A DNA stretch of 64,000 nt, taken from positions 65,001-129,000 of the forward strand of contig JAGFBZ010002332.1 in assembly GCA_018398805.1 (NCBI GenBank), given 5' to 3'. The stretch is from Hirundichthys speculiger. Taxonomy: Eukaryota > Chordata > Actinopteri > Beloniformes > Exocoetidae. Positions 33,666 through 45,552 of this stretch are shown one piece after another. Positions within the stretch are counted from its first letter, which is position 1. Every line of letters begins with the position of its first letter. A program made the translations under genes and the position numbers. The notes under the pieces are model-generated. The model did not search any database. It saw only the letters and a list, made by a program, of their open reading frames with translations, and had not been told where the DNA came from.

Positions 33666-35101
33666 TGGAGCCCCGTTTGGGTCATAATTCAATGAATAAA
33701 TGAGTCTATTATTATGAAATACAGGCGTTTATTATTATGAAATATTTCCCATTATTATAATGGATTCGTTTTTCATTAGAATGAGCTTTTACATAATAAT
33801 AGCTTTGTTTTTCATACGGATGACTTGTGTGTCAATCACAGCAGAGAGGGCGGAGCCATTTATGTGATTGGCTGCTCTTTCATTCAGGCATAATCAACAG
33901 AACAGTGAATAACGATAGTAGGCGAGAGGTGCAATATATACTCCAGGGCAGTAGGTGGCAGAATGCACCTCAGTTTACGGTTAAAAGTTGACATCGACTA
34001 AGAAACGTAGCGCGAAATGTAGGGAAAACTTGATTTTGACTGCATGGCGACAGGAGAAAGATCCTTTTCTGACTTACTCCGAGAGGTAGCCAACAGGCTC
34101 GATGCGAGTCCCCCACAAACGAATCGATGTCAGAGCGTAGAATGGAGAAGGATCAGCCAATGAGCTTGCAGGTCAACCACTGGTCCCGCCCAGTGGCAAA
34201 ATGTCATTATTATGTAAAAGCTCATTCTTAAATAAAAAAGCCATTCTGAAATAAACTATTATGCATTAAACTAAGATTAAATACCGTATTGGCCTGAATA
34301 TAGGACGATATTTTATTCTAGAAATCATATTCTCAAGAATTGGGTCATCTTATAATTGAGGACTAGACTTTTCCATTGTAATTACACATCTACGCCACTA
34401 GATGGAGCCTGCACCGAGGTAACCAGTAAGAATGGAGGAACCACGCAGCCAACTCGAGCAAAGGGCTTTGAAAGTTTTGTTGGAGTCCAGAATTTTTTAC
34501 AGACTAAATTATTTATGTTGTTCTTGAATAAAACTCAACTTCAGTAGTTATGCAGTTATTGAACAACATGGTTGTAGCTTATTCAGAGTCATATTCTTAG
34601 ATTTGACGAGAAATTTATTTATTTTTTTTTTTTTTAAATAGTACTATACCTTGGATCTTAAATAACATGGAAATGTGACACTCAAGTATGGTACCATACT
34701 TCCTAAAAAAGATGAAATCATTAAAATGTTTAACAATACAGCAGAATGTTATCTCTATGGGAGTTTTTTCTATAGTAATTGTACAATAAAAAATGGCTTT
34801 ATGAATAACCTTATTGCTTTCATCATATTTTTATTTTCCCAAAATGATATTTGAAAAATAGGGGTCGTCTTATGATCAGAGTCGTCCTGTATTCGGGCCA
34901 ATACGGTAATACTTTTTTTTTTTTTGTAATAATTGTAAATATTTCATAATAATGGGAAATATTTCATAATAATAAACATGTATTTCATAATAATTGGAAA
35001 CATGTCATAATAATGGATATGTATTTCATAATAATAAACGCCTGTATTTCATAATAATAGACTCAATTTATTCATTGAATTATGACCCAAATGGGGCTCC
35101 A
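33666..35101. mobile_element. 1.4-kb fold-back element with TTATTATGAAATA arrays
   Basis: The left end TGGAGCCCCGTTTGGGTCAT and the reverse complement of the right end TGGAGCCCCATTTGGGTCAT continue as near-identical inverted arms for about 90 bp. Inside the right arm, TATTTCATAATAAT recurs five times exactly with one variant (34938-35060) at a spacing of about 20 bp; the left arm has two to three. The interior includes CAGTAGGTGGCAGAATGCACC-like sequence. A second element is nested at 34284-34906. No coding region and no clear target duplication were found, so the superfamily is open. Confidence 0.8.
34284..34906. mobile_element. Nested TA-flanked TIR element
   Basis: TA at 34282-34283 and 34907-34908 flanks CCGTATTGGCCTGAATATAG on the left and, reversed, CCGTATTGGCCCGAATACAG on the right. 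Both arms continue with GGACGA. The TA duplication and TIR fit a Tc1/mariner-superfamily non-autonomous element. GTCATCTTATAATTGAGGAC near the left and GTCGTCTTATGATCAGAGTC near the right are further shared subterminal motifs. No transposase is encoded. Confidence 0.8.
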
Positions 35102-36381
35102 TACTTTACAAGTCTGCATAGCATTATTTCCTTCTGTGTGCATGCATGCCCATGTGTGTGTGGACAGCATGTGGCCGTGCAGACATCCTCAGAGCTCCTG
35201 GGAGGGGGGGACATTTCACCGCGCGCAGGCAGCTTGTCAAACACTTGTGGACAGGAGCTATAAATTGTGATGGTCCCTGTAAACATGAGCTGAAAGGTGC
35301 CTGGCAGGCGCTCCTCTGTTATGACACTTGAAGGAGAGTCGCCGCGGTCTCCTCTTCTCTTTATTAGTGCAGCCCACACCTGGTAAACACAAGCCAGCTC
35401 TCTGTGGAATGCAGCGTGGCAGCATGGGAACGTGAAACGGAGGGGACAAAGGTGGCGCCAAGCAATTAATGGCAAACATTTGCACGCGTTATGGCTCCAG
35501 TTTGCAGCGATGAGTCTCCACTGATGCATTAATTGTTTAAAACTTTCATCGTTTATTGCCCTTGGATTGAAAGTTGGCTCGTCTTTCGTGGATTCGTCAC
35601 CCGCGGGCTCGGAAAACCAATTAAGTGCCCGTTATATGGTGTGATTTTCACTTATGAAATTGATCGGTTTTCCTTGCTTCTCAAGAAACTTTAATTTTCC
35701 TTACAAAACTAATGTTGCATCCGAGGGCTGTGATGAGTCTGCACGCTTTAAAAGGAGATATGGGAGCCTCTCGATGAGGCGTTTGATTTCAACTCCTGGC
35801 TCCAGCAACACTCTTTTTTTTCCCCCAGTTAAACTGTCTCATGATCTCAGGGACGTGAAGGCTCTTGCTGCTCCCAAATACTCGCTACATCTAAGATAGC
35901 GGCATTTTTTTTTGCATAAATTGGGAGGCTTTCAGCAGGTGAAACGAGACCGATAAAAACCAGGGTTACAAATTGAAAATGCTTTTGCATCATTTCACTT
36001 GTCAGATGGATGTGCGGAGAAAAAAAAAAAAAAGGAGCCTTGGAGAGCAGAGAGCTTTGCGTGTTATTGTTGTATTTTATGTGAGACCTCGCAATCAATC
36101 ATTAACAACGCGATCATTATTTTTAATGTGCCACTGCTGTTGTATTGAACTGAGCCAAATTACTAGTTGGAGCGGAACGCTCACATTTTTTGTTTTGTTA
36201 TACAGGATATCTAAAGCATGGGCGTGTTTCACGGTGTTTACAAGGTGTTTTTGACTTGACAAAATCTTTTGTGTCATGTGTAAATCCTTTAACTACTATC
36301 ACTACTTAAATACAAAAGGTCTTTTTGGGATATCTCATTTCTGAAGTGTGCTAAAGAAATGGGAGAGAACATTGTGGCCAT
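35102..36381. other. No recognised gene; candidate regulatory DNA
   Basis: The 149-aa minus-strand frame 35080-35529 has no motif and starts in the fold-back element. The stretch 35330-35660 has balanced composition and several homeobox-type cores (caattaatgg, gcattaattg, ccaattaag), which is why I list it as candidate regulatory sequence. Confidence 0.4.
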
Positions 36382-36382
36382 T

Positions 36383-36426
<44 letters not shown>
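36382..36426. repeat. (AATC)n microsatellite
   Basis: About eleven AATC units, uninterrupted. Confidence 0.95.
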
Positions 36427-36494
36427 CAGTTTTGGTATATCTTGCTGTTTCGCCAGCTTTTTCCTTAGGTTCAATCCCTGCTAATTGCTTAGGG

Positions 36495-37053
36495 CACTGC
36501 CTCTTAAATTATTTTCTGCTGTGCCCCCCCCCAGGAAGAAGACAAATGATACTGTAAATAGTATCATTTGACAATTAAATTGTTATAAGTACAACCTCTG
36601 CATAACACTGTATACTTATTAACATTGAGAAACAAAAAAGAATGAAATATAGATCAACTTATAACAAATAACTTTATTAATATTGTTTTTTAGTCTGTAA
36701 AGAGTTAAAGTGCATCAATCCTACCATAGTAACAGTGAAACCCAGCGCTATATCAGCGTTGTCGTATTTCCTCGTCTTAACTTTCTGGTGTCTGTCTCTT
36801 TCCTCCTTTCTTCTCATCCCTGTTAAATATTTTTCCGTGGTGTCTTTTGAGGGTTTGTTCACTTCACATCTCCAGCTCCGTGCTGCCTGCGCACATGTCC
36901 GTGCAAAAAAAAAAAAAAACCTGATACAGTATAGCTAATACTCCCTGCACACTGTGATAATAAGGCCACTGCCCCCTACTGGAGTATATGGTGCAATTAC
37001 ACTATATTCCAGTACGCCCCAAGGGGTTGTGTCCCACTATTTAAGAAGGGCTG
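36495..37053. mobile_element. hAT MITE with perfect 8-bp target duplication
   Basis: GCTTAGGG at 36487-36494 is repeated exactly at 37054-37061. The ends are CACTGCCTCTTAAATTATTT and, reversed, CAGCCCTTCTTAAATAGTGG. Both arms then reach a 'gccccc..gggg' segment, as in Charlie-like hAT MITEs. No transposase. A 16-A run lies inside at about 36904. Confidence 0.85.
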
Positions 37054-37061
37054 GCTTAGGG

Positions 37062-40000
37062 TTAGGTAGCAATGTTGCAATGTTTCCTGGTTGGGTCTAA
37101 AGACAACCTAGCTAGGGTTATTTAAAAGATCAAGAGTTGATTCTAAATCATAAATATAAAGTAAATGAATAACAGAGCTGCCAAAAGCCGCCCACAGGTT
37201 TCTGAACTGTTGTCTACACACTAAAGGCGAAGCGAATAAATGGCACAAAACTGTATTTTAACCAAAAATGTCAACATGCTCGTCTATTCAGAGAAATTAT
37301 GAAGCAAACTTGCAAATAAAATGTGCAAACAACTGGACCCAAGAAACAAAGATGGAGTCCACATCAGGTGACTGTGATCTTGTGTCGCCTTTAACTGAAA
37401 AACAACGCTTCAAGTCGTACTTCAGGGCGTCTCTTGGACAGTGTGTTGCAACAGCGAGCTCCAGCCTTTAAGGAGCAGAAGCGTCAATTGAGAGGAGCTG
37501 ATTGACCTGGAGCTTATGTTGAAAGTTTATTTGTATTATCCAGATTGGTGAAATGTGATTGGTCCAATGTGTTAAAAAAAAAAAAAAAAAAAAAACTGCA
37601 TTATTGTCCAGCAAAATATTGACACAAAAAAAAAAAAAAAATAATGACTTGATATTTCTTTTGAATGAGAGACATGTTTTGGAGTGGCTGACAGTTTGGC
37701 AATTTAAGGCAACCATTATGTCTTCTTTTTTTTTCCTACAGTTTACGTTGGCATTCAGGATGTTGCGTTGGTGATGCAATAAAACTTCAAACAAGCATTT
37801 TGTCTTGACTGAATTGGACAGTCCAATCACTTAACAGATGTAAATTAAACCACTGGGTGATGTCAAATGCATGCAATGAATGTCATTGGATGAAGTATGA
37901 ACGTACTATCGGGTAGGTAAGTCATATTTAGAGCCAGTGGCTTCAGTGTGGGAGTTCCCAAACACACTAATGAGCAGGGAAAAAAATCATCTAAGAGGTC
38001 ACATTACCTCTTGGATTTGTGTTTGGTTATTTAACAGCCTCCTTTGAACTGTTCAAAGCATGTATCTGGGCAAACTTTGATGTTGGTTTGTAAGTTCGGC
38101 CCCAGATAATTTCCAGACTCGTATGTATTATCGAATATCAACACAACTTTCATGTCTTCGCTCCGCTGCCGGCTCCCTTTGCATACGCAATAAAGAAAAA
38201 AAAAAAAACATGACGTGAAGGACATTCTTTAGTATGCATATTGTGAGTGCTATTCAGTAGTCAAGAATGCAAAATGAGAATCCGTTTTTATTTTTTTTGC
38301 ACCTTTGCTTGTGCTTGAAGGGCAAGCAATACCTCCGTCTTCATTAGCAGCGTCTCTTTGAACAGAACATCCTATTTAATGCTCAGCTTGTCATGTTATT
38401 GACTTCGTCACAGAAATGTGTGAAATTACTCCATTAAAATCTTGCTGCATCTCCTTAGTGTGATTAACTTTCATTGCTATTATAGCCACGGATGGTTCCA
38501 CATCATCAAGCCGCATTAAAGCAGAAATGATTTCTGATTAGCTGGAACTCTCTTTGGAGCATAACTGCATTACTTTTCCGACCGGTGACCGAGGTAAGAG
38601 TCATTCCTCTCAAGAGCACCACGAACATGCAAAGCGGATAGTTCGGTATAGGCTTGAAAAGCAGATTAGGAAAAGGTTTGGTTTGAGCGGCCAGATGTTA
38701 CCTGATCAATGATGTTACCTGCCAAAAATAATCAAGCCCTCTGCTACATGAACGAGTCTCTCACCTCTTTATAAAAGATTAATAGCCATTTTTCTTTTTG
38801 TGTGTGTGTTGTCTGGGATATCATCAATTTTATTGGGATGAATTATTCCTGAACAAAACTGGAGGCTAATAAAAGTGAGGGGAATGTATATTGTGGCATA
38901 TTTAAGCAGAGAGTGCTTCGAACACTTCCTTTTGGGGAGTTATTCTTCATATTTGTGATGTCAACAAATGAAAAATTTCCTTGTATAAATCATCATCTCA
39001 GACATTAGTGGACAAGAGCAGGAGCTTCAGCTGTAGGTTTAAAGGTGGAACATGTGACTGGACAACAGGGATCAAGTCCATGTTCCTCCTGATGGATCTG
39101 CTCGGACGTCCCGAGCATTTTGCTTCCGTTTCCAAAAAGCTGGTGCTGTTCCAGCGTGACAAGTCTGAAGGATAAATAGTAAGTAAACTGTGCAAACATC
39201 AGGGGTGGTGAAAATAGACCCCGAGTCTGTCAGTTCCAAGCTCTTGTTTTATGGTGGCAGAGCAACAATGAAACTAGGATCAACTAAAGACATCCAAAAC
39301 GGCATACTGTGGAGTAGGAATGAGTGACTCGTTGGTGATGTGGTAAAAATTTGTTGATTGGAGGTATTAACAGCAATTCTCCAGCCACCTTGGTTGTTTT
39401 CAATAGAGGTTGTTAAATGCTCCTGTGTGAACCATCACATAAAGACCCCTGCACCGTTATTACCGGTCCGGAACGTTCTGTACTGATGGGAACGGCCGTA
39501 AATGGGAGGTGTACCAGATCGATTTCGTGAAACAGGATAATTTAACTGCACTTTCTCCATGCAATTGCTGCTGGCCTGAACGTGCATGGAAGGAATTTAG
39601 AAATGTTGAAAATGTACAAAATGTACAATCGATAGCATGCTGTGATTGTTGGAAATGTGCGTGTTCAAGTCTCAAAGAATCAGAACACTTGCTTGTTATC
39701 AAGAAAAAGCAGCCGTTTGGTCTTTTGGAGTCATGCTGGGGACAAAACTGCCCTACTGGTAACAGTCAAATAAAATGAGCGTTATATGGGCACTTAAAGT
39801 GACTCCATGCCAACGCAGGAGAAGGCAACCTTGATTTTATATTTAAAAAACCAACCAACAGTCAGAGTAATCAACAAAAGCAGACCCGGTAGAGTCACGC
39901 ACCTACGTCAAACCGCCCACGCAAGGAGCTCGAGAGCAACTGCTCACACTGGTTTGTCTAAAATGTTCCCTATTTGACCTCAACAGCAATCAATAAGGGT

Positions 40001-41038
40001 TCAGCTTTTGACGCGGTAATAATACGTATAACCACCGGGCCTCTGCATTGTCTTGTCAGTGCGAGTGGAGGCGACATCTATTTATTTTGACAATAACAAA
40101 TGATGAAACAGAAGAAAAGAAAAAAAAAAAAAGCCCCACCAAAGTGCCCTCTCGGGTGTCTCTCTGGTGGCAGAAGAGTACAAAAGGAGCCAAGACAATA
40201 GTTAGCTTATAACAGGGATTGGGTTATCCGCTTAACTCTTCTCTAACAGTGGTTGCACTTAAACATAAATGTGCCGCATTCGTGTAAAAGTGCTTCAAAT
40301 CGTCGAGACAAGACTGTAATAAAAAACTGAAACACAAGCTCTCACTCTCACCAACTGCTGCATTTTGTGGTTGCGCGCTTGAGAAAAATACACCCAAGTA
40401 AAACCAAATGGGCACTTTGGGTACATTTTGGACCAACATGTGAGGCAGCCGGGGTTTTCTTTCGTCTCCCGCTAAAACATTAAATCGAGCTAATATCTGC
40501 TGGAGGAATGGTTTCCATCTCCAGGAGAGACTTTTAGAAACCGGGGGTTTTGTTTGGTCAGCCGTCTGTGCAGTCCTGCTGGAAAACTACAGTCACCAGT
40601 CACTGTTGATAACGTCTACTGGTTCTGACAGCAGTATCAGCTCAGACCTGAAACACGATGAAGGTGCTGATCACCACTCTCTCAAAATCTATGGAATTAA
40701 AATCGTTATCGTTGCAGTAATACTGGAAACGATGATGGTTTTGTGCATCTGAAATGAAAGCAAACTCAATTATTAATGGTTTATGGTCTTTGTCTTACGT
40801 GTTTATTACATGTATTATCTATAAGGCGCAGATTCACTGATAACATACGTAAATAAAGGGTAGCAGTAATCTAATCTTTCTCCCCGTATTTCCTCCGTGT
40901 GGAAATGGCCCCAGCTTTATGTGTGGTTTGTTTTTGTGAAGGGTTTCGCAGCAGCTCAGCGATGACGGAGGGGTAACATTTTCACGAGTGTGCTGCTCCG
41001 TTGTAATTAGGACAAATACATCAAGAAAAAGCAGGCTT

Positions 41039-41039
<1 letters not shown>
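37062..41039. other. No recognised gene; candidate regulatory DNA
   Basis: Four kb without exons. Poly(A) runs at 37574-37594 and 37625-37641 generate Lys/Phe-rich frames. 38300-38600 and 38770-38900 look like conserved-type AT-balanced sequence (for example gtgattaactttcattgctattatagcc in part). The segment around 39490-39540 (ggccgtaaatggga, gtaccagatcgatttcgtg) resembles 47527-47580 and may be a weak dispersed repeat. Confidence 0.45.

Positions 41040-41068
<29 letters not shown>
41040..41068. repeat. (CA)14 microsatellite
   Basis: Uninterrupted AC/CA dinucleotides, 28-29 bases. Confidence 0.97.
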
Positions 41069-41072
<4 letters not shown>

Positions 41073-41599
41073 CTCAGTTTTTCTACAGAGTGAACAGTTC
41101 CGAGGCTAAAAATACTCCTGAACAGAAATGACTGGCATCCACCCAGCCTTGGCAATGACAATAAACACTATCTCTTTGCTTTAATATGCCGATTTTCTTC
41201 ACGGACAGATGTCTTCTGCAATCCAGAAAAACAAAAAACAAACAAATACCAGCTGCTGGGTGCACGGAGGATCGTTTTGAGGTATGCAAGCGCCGTAAGA
41301 TGCTGATGTTCTTGAATCAAGACCACAAATATGCCTCAGACGTTTAGAAGGCGTTGCTTTAAATAAGATCTAAATGGATGCAGTTCAACCTTGAATGTGT
41401 TACTTAAAAATCTGTGCCAGAGAGTTGGAACACAACTGGTGAATTTGTGTGAAAAAGGAAAAAAAAAGAAAATATTTTTTTGTAAATAAACTGAACAGAT
41501 ACTTTCGTCAACACATTTACATTGCAAAGATACAAAGTTGGCTCTCAAGAACTGCAGCTGGGTTCTCAGATTGAACAACCTTCACTTTGGATAATTCCA
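41069..41599. other. No recognised gene
   Basis: No motif found. Confidence 0.4.
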
Positions 41600-41860
41600 G
41601 GTGGACACTAGCCACACAGCAACCTATTTCTTGGTCGCCAAGGCTACTAGCCCTGGTCAAACTCCAGCCTACCCGCTCGCAAGCAACCAAGCGGGTCCCA
41701 GCAGAGTCCCACTAGTCCCTGGTTCAGCTCTGGCAGAGCTCCCTCCGGATGCCATTTTGGTAGTGACATCTGAAATGTGGATGCTTGGACAGATTTGATC
41801 AGAAGGAACGTAAGGCAGCAGTCTCCATCATGGGTTAGCATATGCTAAGACAGGTAAGCT
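41600..41860 (-). repeat. Unclassified three-copy repeat, copy C
   Basis: The reverse complement shares CATTTCAGATGTCACTACC, AAAATGGCATC, CTGCCAGAGCTGAACCAGGG and GTTTGACCAGGGCTAGTAGC with copy A, in the same order. GACATCTGAAATGTGGATG is nearly the same as in copy B. It abuts the next repeat at 41880. Confidence 0.65.
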
Positions 41861-41879
41861 AAAATAAACCATTTCTGCC

Positions 41880-41999
41880 CGCAGTCCTGTCCAGGGTGTA
41901 CCCCTGCCTTTCACCCGGAGACAGCTGGGAAAGGCTCCGGAAGATCCCCGTGACCCTGAGGAGGATTAACCAGGCATAGATAGATGGATAGATGGATGA
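41880..41999 (+). repeat. 3' end of a teleost repeat with GATGGATA tail
   Basis: CTGTCCAGGGTGTACCCCTG, CCTTTCACCCGGAGACAGCT and GATCCCCGTGACCCTGAGGA are followed by a short tandem of GATAGATG (41968-41998). The same sequence is in the copies at 54932-55180 (plus) and, for the upstream part, 53697-53935 (minus). A simple-repeat tail is typical of a LINE or SINE 3' end. Confidence 0.7.
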
Positions 42000-42599
42000 C
42001 AGAACAGCTAAAGTGAGAGTGCTGCAGCGGGTGTCGGCGTGCAGGAAGATGAAACAGGTCTCAAGAGAACTCTTGAGAACACCAGTGGGTTACGTCGCCT
42101 GGGGTTTGTCAAGTTCTTTTTATCCCGTCTGTGGACAACATGTGTGACGAAACGGGTTTGGTTCACAACACTGAATGAATGAAGTCCACATGTGCGTGAT
42201 TAAGCTAGTGGGGTGCACACATGCTACACTAAAGAGTGTGGGCCTCATGCAAGAGACCGAGAGGAGTGTGAGAGAAAACACGTTATTAAGGTGAGCGAGA
42301 TCAACCGAGGAGTGCTCCAGATGGAAACTGATTTTATGACGAGAAAATTAAAAAAAATTTTTCTTCTCTAGGAATGAGTACAAAAGGAAGAAGTTTATTT
42401 ACCACCTTGTCATGATTTCATTTAAAAAGTACCACCACAGAGAGCACTGTGTTTTTCAATAAGCTGCTTGCAAAAAACATAAGCTAAGTACAAAAAGTAA
42501 GGGAATTTGTGATTGGTAGATTTGTATTTCTTTGTAGTAACAATGCTTCATGGCATTAGTGTTTTTTTTTTTATATGACTGAGGAGTGAGAAAGTGTAA
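42000..42599. other. No recognised gene
   Basis: No motif found. Confidence 0.4.
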
Positions 42600-43410
42600 G
42601 AGAAGGACACACAACGCTTGCTGTGATTTATGCACCAGTAGTGTAACGTAGTGCAGTGGTTCTCAAACATTTAATACTTCGTACCACCCGAGAAACTGTT
42701 CAGCTCTCAGTACCACCATGATGACCAATTTTAAAATATAGCCATATATGCCTTCTCAATTAGCTTTTAAACACACAGAAGAGATGTTTGTTCCTTATTG
42801 TGGCTATTTATTACCTGAATTGTTACTTTACTGAATCACACATTTACAACTCTGTCCAACAATTCTCATATACTCATACTCTCATACAGAGCAAAATAAA
42901 CACACTCAAAAGTCATTACAACTGCACTGCAACTGAATATGCAACAAATATTTTTCATAAGACATATTTAATCATCTCAAGCTACACATTATGTTTGAAA
43001 TGTATTTATAATGCATTGTATGTTAAGTGAAAATGTGGAAAAAATGTGGAAAGTCATGACGCTTCCCCGCGTACCACCGGTGGTACACGTACCACAGTTT
43101 GCGCACCACTGACGTAGAGTATTTTGGTGAAGGTAATGTGACGGTTCGGGCCGGCACCTCCCTCACTGGAAAAAAAAAAAAACTAAGCTTGTCATCACTG
43201 GAGGAAATCTCAACGCAGAGAGAGATGGAGATGAAATTCTGCAACCAGTGGCAATCCCATATCACCAATAGCCTGGGGCCAAAATCTGTCATCCAACATG
43301 ACAACGCTCCCCCCAAGAGAGTGGGGTTTATCAGGGATGACCTCCAGAATTTGGGAGTGGAGAGGATGGAGTGGCCTGCCAGCGGTCCTGACTGCAGTAA
43401 ATTATGAACC
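42600..43410 (+). pseudogene. Tc1 transposase fragment split by a hAT element
   Basis: The plus-strand frame after the hAT insertion (43112-43407) reads EYFGEGNVTVRAGTSLTG, PKSVIQHDNAPPKRVGFIRD, DLQNLGVERMEWPASGPD and then ends. DNAPPKR holds the second catalytic aspartate of Tc1 transposases. The PASGPD block stops before the LNPIENLW block with the last acid. Left of the hAT element, the codons for CNVV plus 'ggacacacaacg...atgcacca' fit the segment that precedes GGGSVMVW in the same transposase. The A-run at 43171 disrupts the middle. Dead transposon. Confidence 0.82.
42654..43111. mobile_element. hAT (Charlie-like) MITE inside the Tc1 fragment
   Basis: The ends are CAGTGGTTCTCAAACATTTA and, reversed, CAGTGGTGCGCAAACTGTGG, followed by a 'gtaccacc' motif at both ends (42681 and 43071-43085). 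The flanks are ACGTAGTG (42646-42653) and ACGTAGAG (43112-43119), 7 of 8 identical. No transposase. It is inserted between the codons of the Tc1 fragment. Confidence 0.88.
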
Positions 43411-45472
43411 CGTTCCATTAGGAGTGACTGTTCATAATTTGGAGATTTGGAGGAATGACCGTATTTAACCGGACTTTTTTTTTCTTGCCAAACTTCCTGA
43501 ATTGACTTTATATGCATCGCACTAAATTTACAACAATAGTGAATTGAATGAAACTTACACTTTGTCTTGCCAGTCGCCAGAAAAAAAAAAGAAAAAAAAA
43601 AAGGGTGCTTCTGTCGAGGGAAATTAAATTGGTACCACCAAGTCAGTTTAATCAATCACACCGAAAAATGTATTCTCTGCAGAAGCATATCAGAGCGTGA
43701 CCTTGGTCGCTCGCACAAGAGGGAAGGCAGCTCAGAAGGAAAATGCTTCAACCACCATTTCCAGTATGGAAATTTATTTGAATGAGACTCACGTCTGAGG
43801 GGTAACGTCTACCACGCATCCATCATTCAAAGCTGCTTTCAAAAAAAAAAAAAAAAAGAAAAAATATAGGGAATAGGTTTAGTTTTTTCACTTTACACTG
43901 GTTGCCGGGTTCAAAGTCAGAGAAATTGGGTTTAGTTTTAGTATTCTGTTAGTTATCACTGTATCTAGAGTGGAAAAAAAAAAAAAAAAAAAATCACACA
44001 CCAAAGTTCATCCCGGTGCAACCAGAGGACACGGATATTTTCCCCGGGCAAACGAGTCATCTCAGGCAGCCTTAAGGTGGTTCACCTTTACCTGTGATGT
44101 TGCGGCTCCCACACTTCTCACGCTTGTTTTGAATTATTCAGCTAAGCAGTACCAGCTGTCTTCATTCTTTTTGAAGGTGAAGTCATAACTGCAGACTCGG
44201 TGAAACAAAAACAGGATGAACTTCATCATGTCAGAGTGATTAAATGCGGCTCCTCAAAGAGTCGAGTTAAAATATGTGTCTGGTTTGACTTGAGAAGTCG
44301 TTGGCGTGTTTGGGATTGACAGGCCGGCTGCCTGTGGTATTGGAATACTTTAAAAGATTCAAAGGACAAAGCTATTATTAGAAACATGATTTAAACATTT
44401 TAAGCAGCTTTGCACTTTACAAACATTTACCACCAGCTTTGGTGGTTGAATTTTGTTTCAAGGTGGTGGTAATGGTAACAAGGGGAATGATTTAACAAAT
44501 GCTGAAGGGGACACTATTTGATTTTAACATAATTAGTTTAATTATTTCATAATTATACAACTAAAATCAGTTAGCCAGTAAATTTCATGCGTCGACAGTA
44601 GATGGACTGAACAAGTCTCTGATTTGTCAAACATCTTTTCATGCCTTTGTGCCTGACTTTCTAAATCCCCTTCAAAGATATGCAGCAGAACCCCAGAGAT
44701 CCAAAAAACGCACACAAACATGCAAAATGACCACAACAGAAAGACACCAAGACCCACTAAAGACACTTAGAAAAAAAAAAAAAAAAAGGCAGGAACAAAA
44801 AGTTGTAAAATAAAACAATTCAAAATGCATGTTGTAATAATACATTCTTGGTTTTAAATCTTTCATAAACAACTTGTACATTGATCTCTCTCATTTGTTG
44901 TGCACATTTATACATTTGCTCGACATCAAAGAGCGTCGACAAGATGCTACTTTCATGGTTTGTGCTTCCAACGTAGAACTTGTCAAACTAATCGTCAGTG
45001 GAGTTTTTTTTATTTTTTTTTCAAAAGCATATTTCAAGTGAAAAACATTTGATTAAAAGATACAGCATTTCATGAAACTATTCCCTTTTATTTTTATGTT
45101 TTCAAAAATGAAATAAATAAATTGGATAAAAACATTGCGGAAAAAACAAAGTAAAAAAAAGATATAAAATAAAAGAAAAAAAATAGAGCTTGATTATAGT
45201 TGTTGCTCACTATTACACCAATGCTTGCTGTGGGAAGAAGCAACGTCTATTTTAGTGTTGAACCAACATGTAAAATTAATTAATTAGAAAAAAAAGACTG
45301 AATCCTTCCTCTTAGTTAAATTAAATGGCAGTGCACTGGACCATGTCCAGAGCTCCCAAACTGAAAAGGAGTGATCATTTAAAGAGAGGAATGAGATCGT
45401 CAAAAATGTATTCGTTGAATACAATTTGTTGATAACCAATCCCTGCGAGAATGAGGCACGTGAAAACATTTA
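43411..45472. other. No recognised gene
   Basis: The 210-aa minus-strand frame 43023-43655 is antisense to the hAT and Tc1 sequences. Otherwise many A-runs (43574, 43841, 43974, 44771) and no gene. Confidence 0.5.
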
Positions 45473-45504
45473 TTCTCTTCCAACCACTCGAGGTTGGAAG
45501 AGAA
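45473..45504. repeat. Perfect 13-bp hairpin
   Basis: TTCTCTTCCAACC (45473-45485) and GGTTGGAAGAGAA (45492-45504) are exact reverse complements with a 6-base loop ACTCGA. It is followed by A-rich sequence. Confidence 0.85.
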
Positions 45505-45551
45505 AAAAAGTGGAGATTAGTCAGGTAGCCAGAAACTAGCCAGTAGTGAAA

Positions 45552-45552
<1 letters not shown>

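Noticed and set aside
34930..35065. Regularly spaced repeats that could suggest a CRISPR array
   Set aside because: Units are short, AT-rich, have spacers of only a few bases and sit in the arm of a fold-back element in a vertebrate genome.
35080..35529. 149-aa minus-strand frame
   Set aside because: Ends inside the fold-back element arm and has no recognisable motif.
37574..37641. Poly(A) runs as a retrogene tail
   Set aside because: No upstream gene-like sequence and no target duplications found.
43023..43655. 210-aa minus-strand frame, the longest in the window
   Set aside because: It is antisense to the hAT MITE and the Tc1 fragment and contains Phe runs from A-tracts; it has no protein motif.
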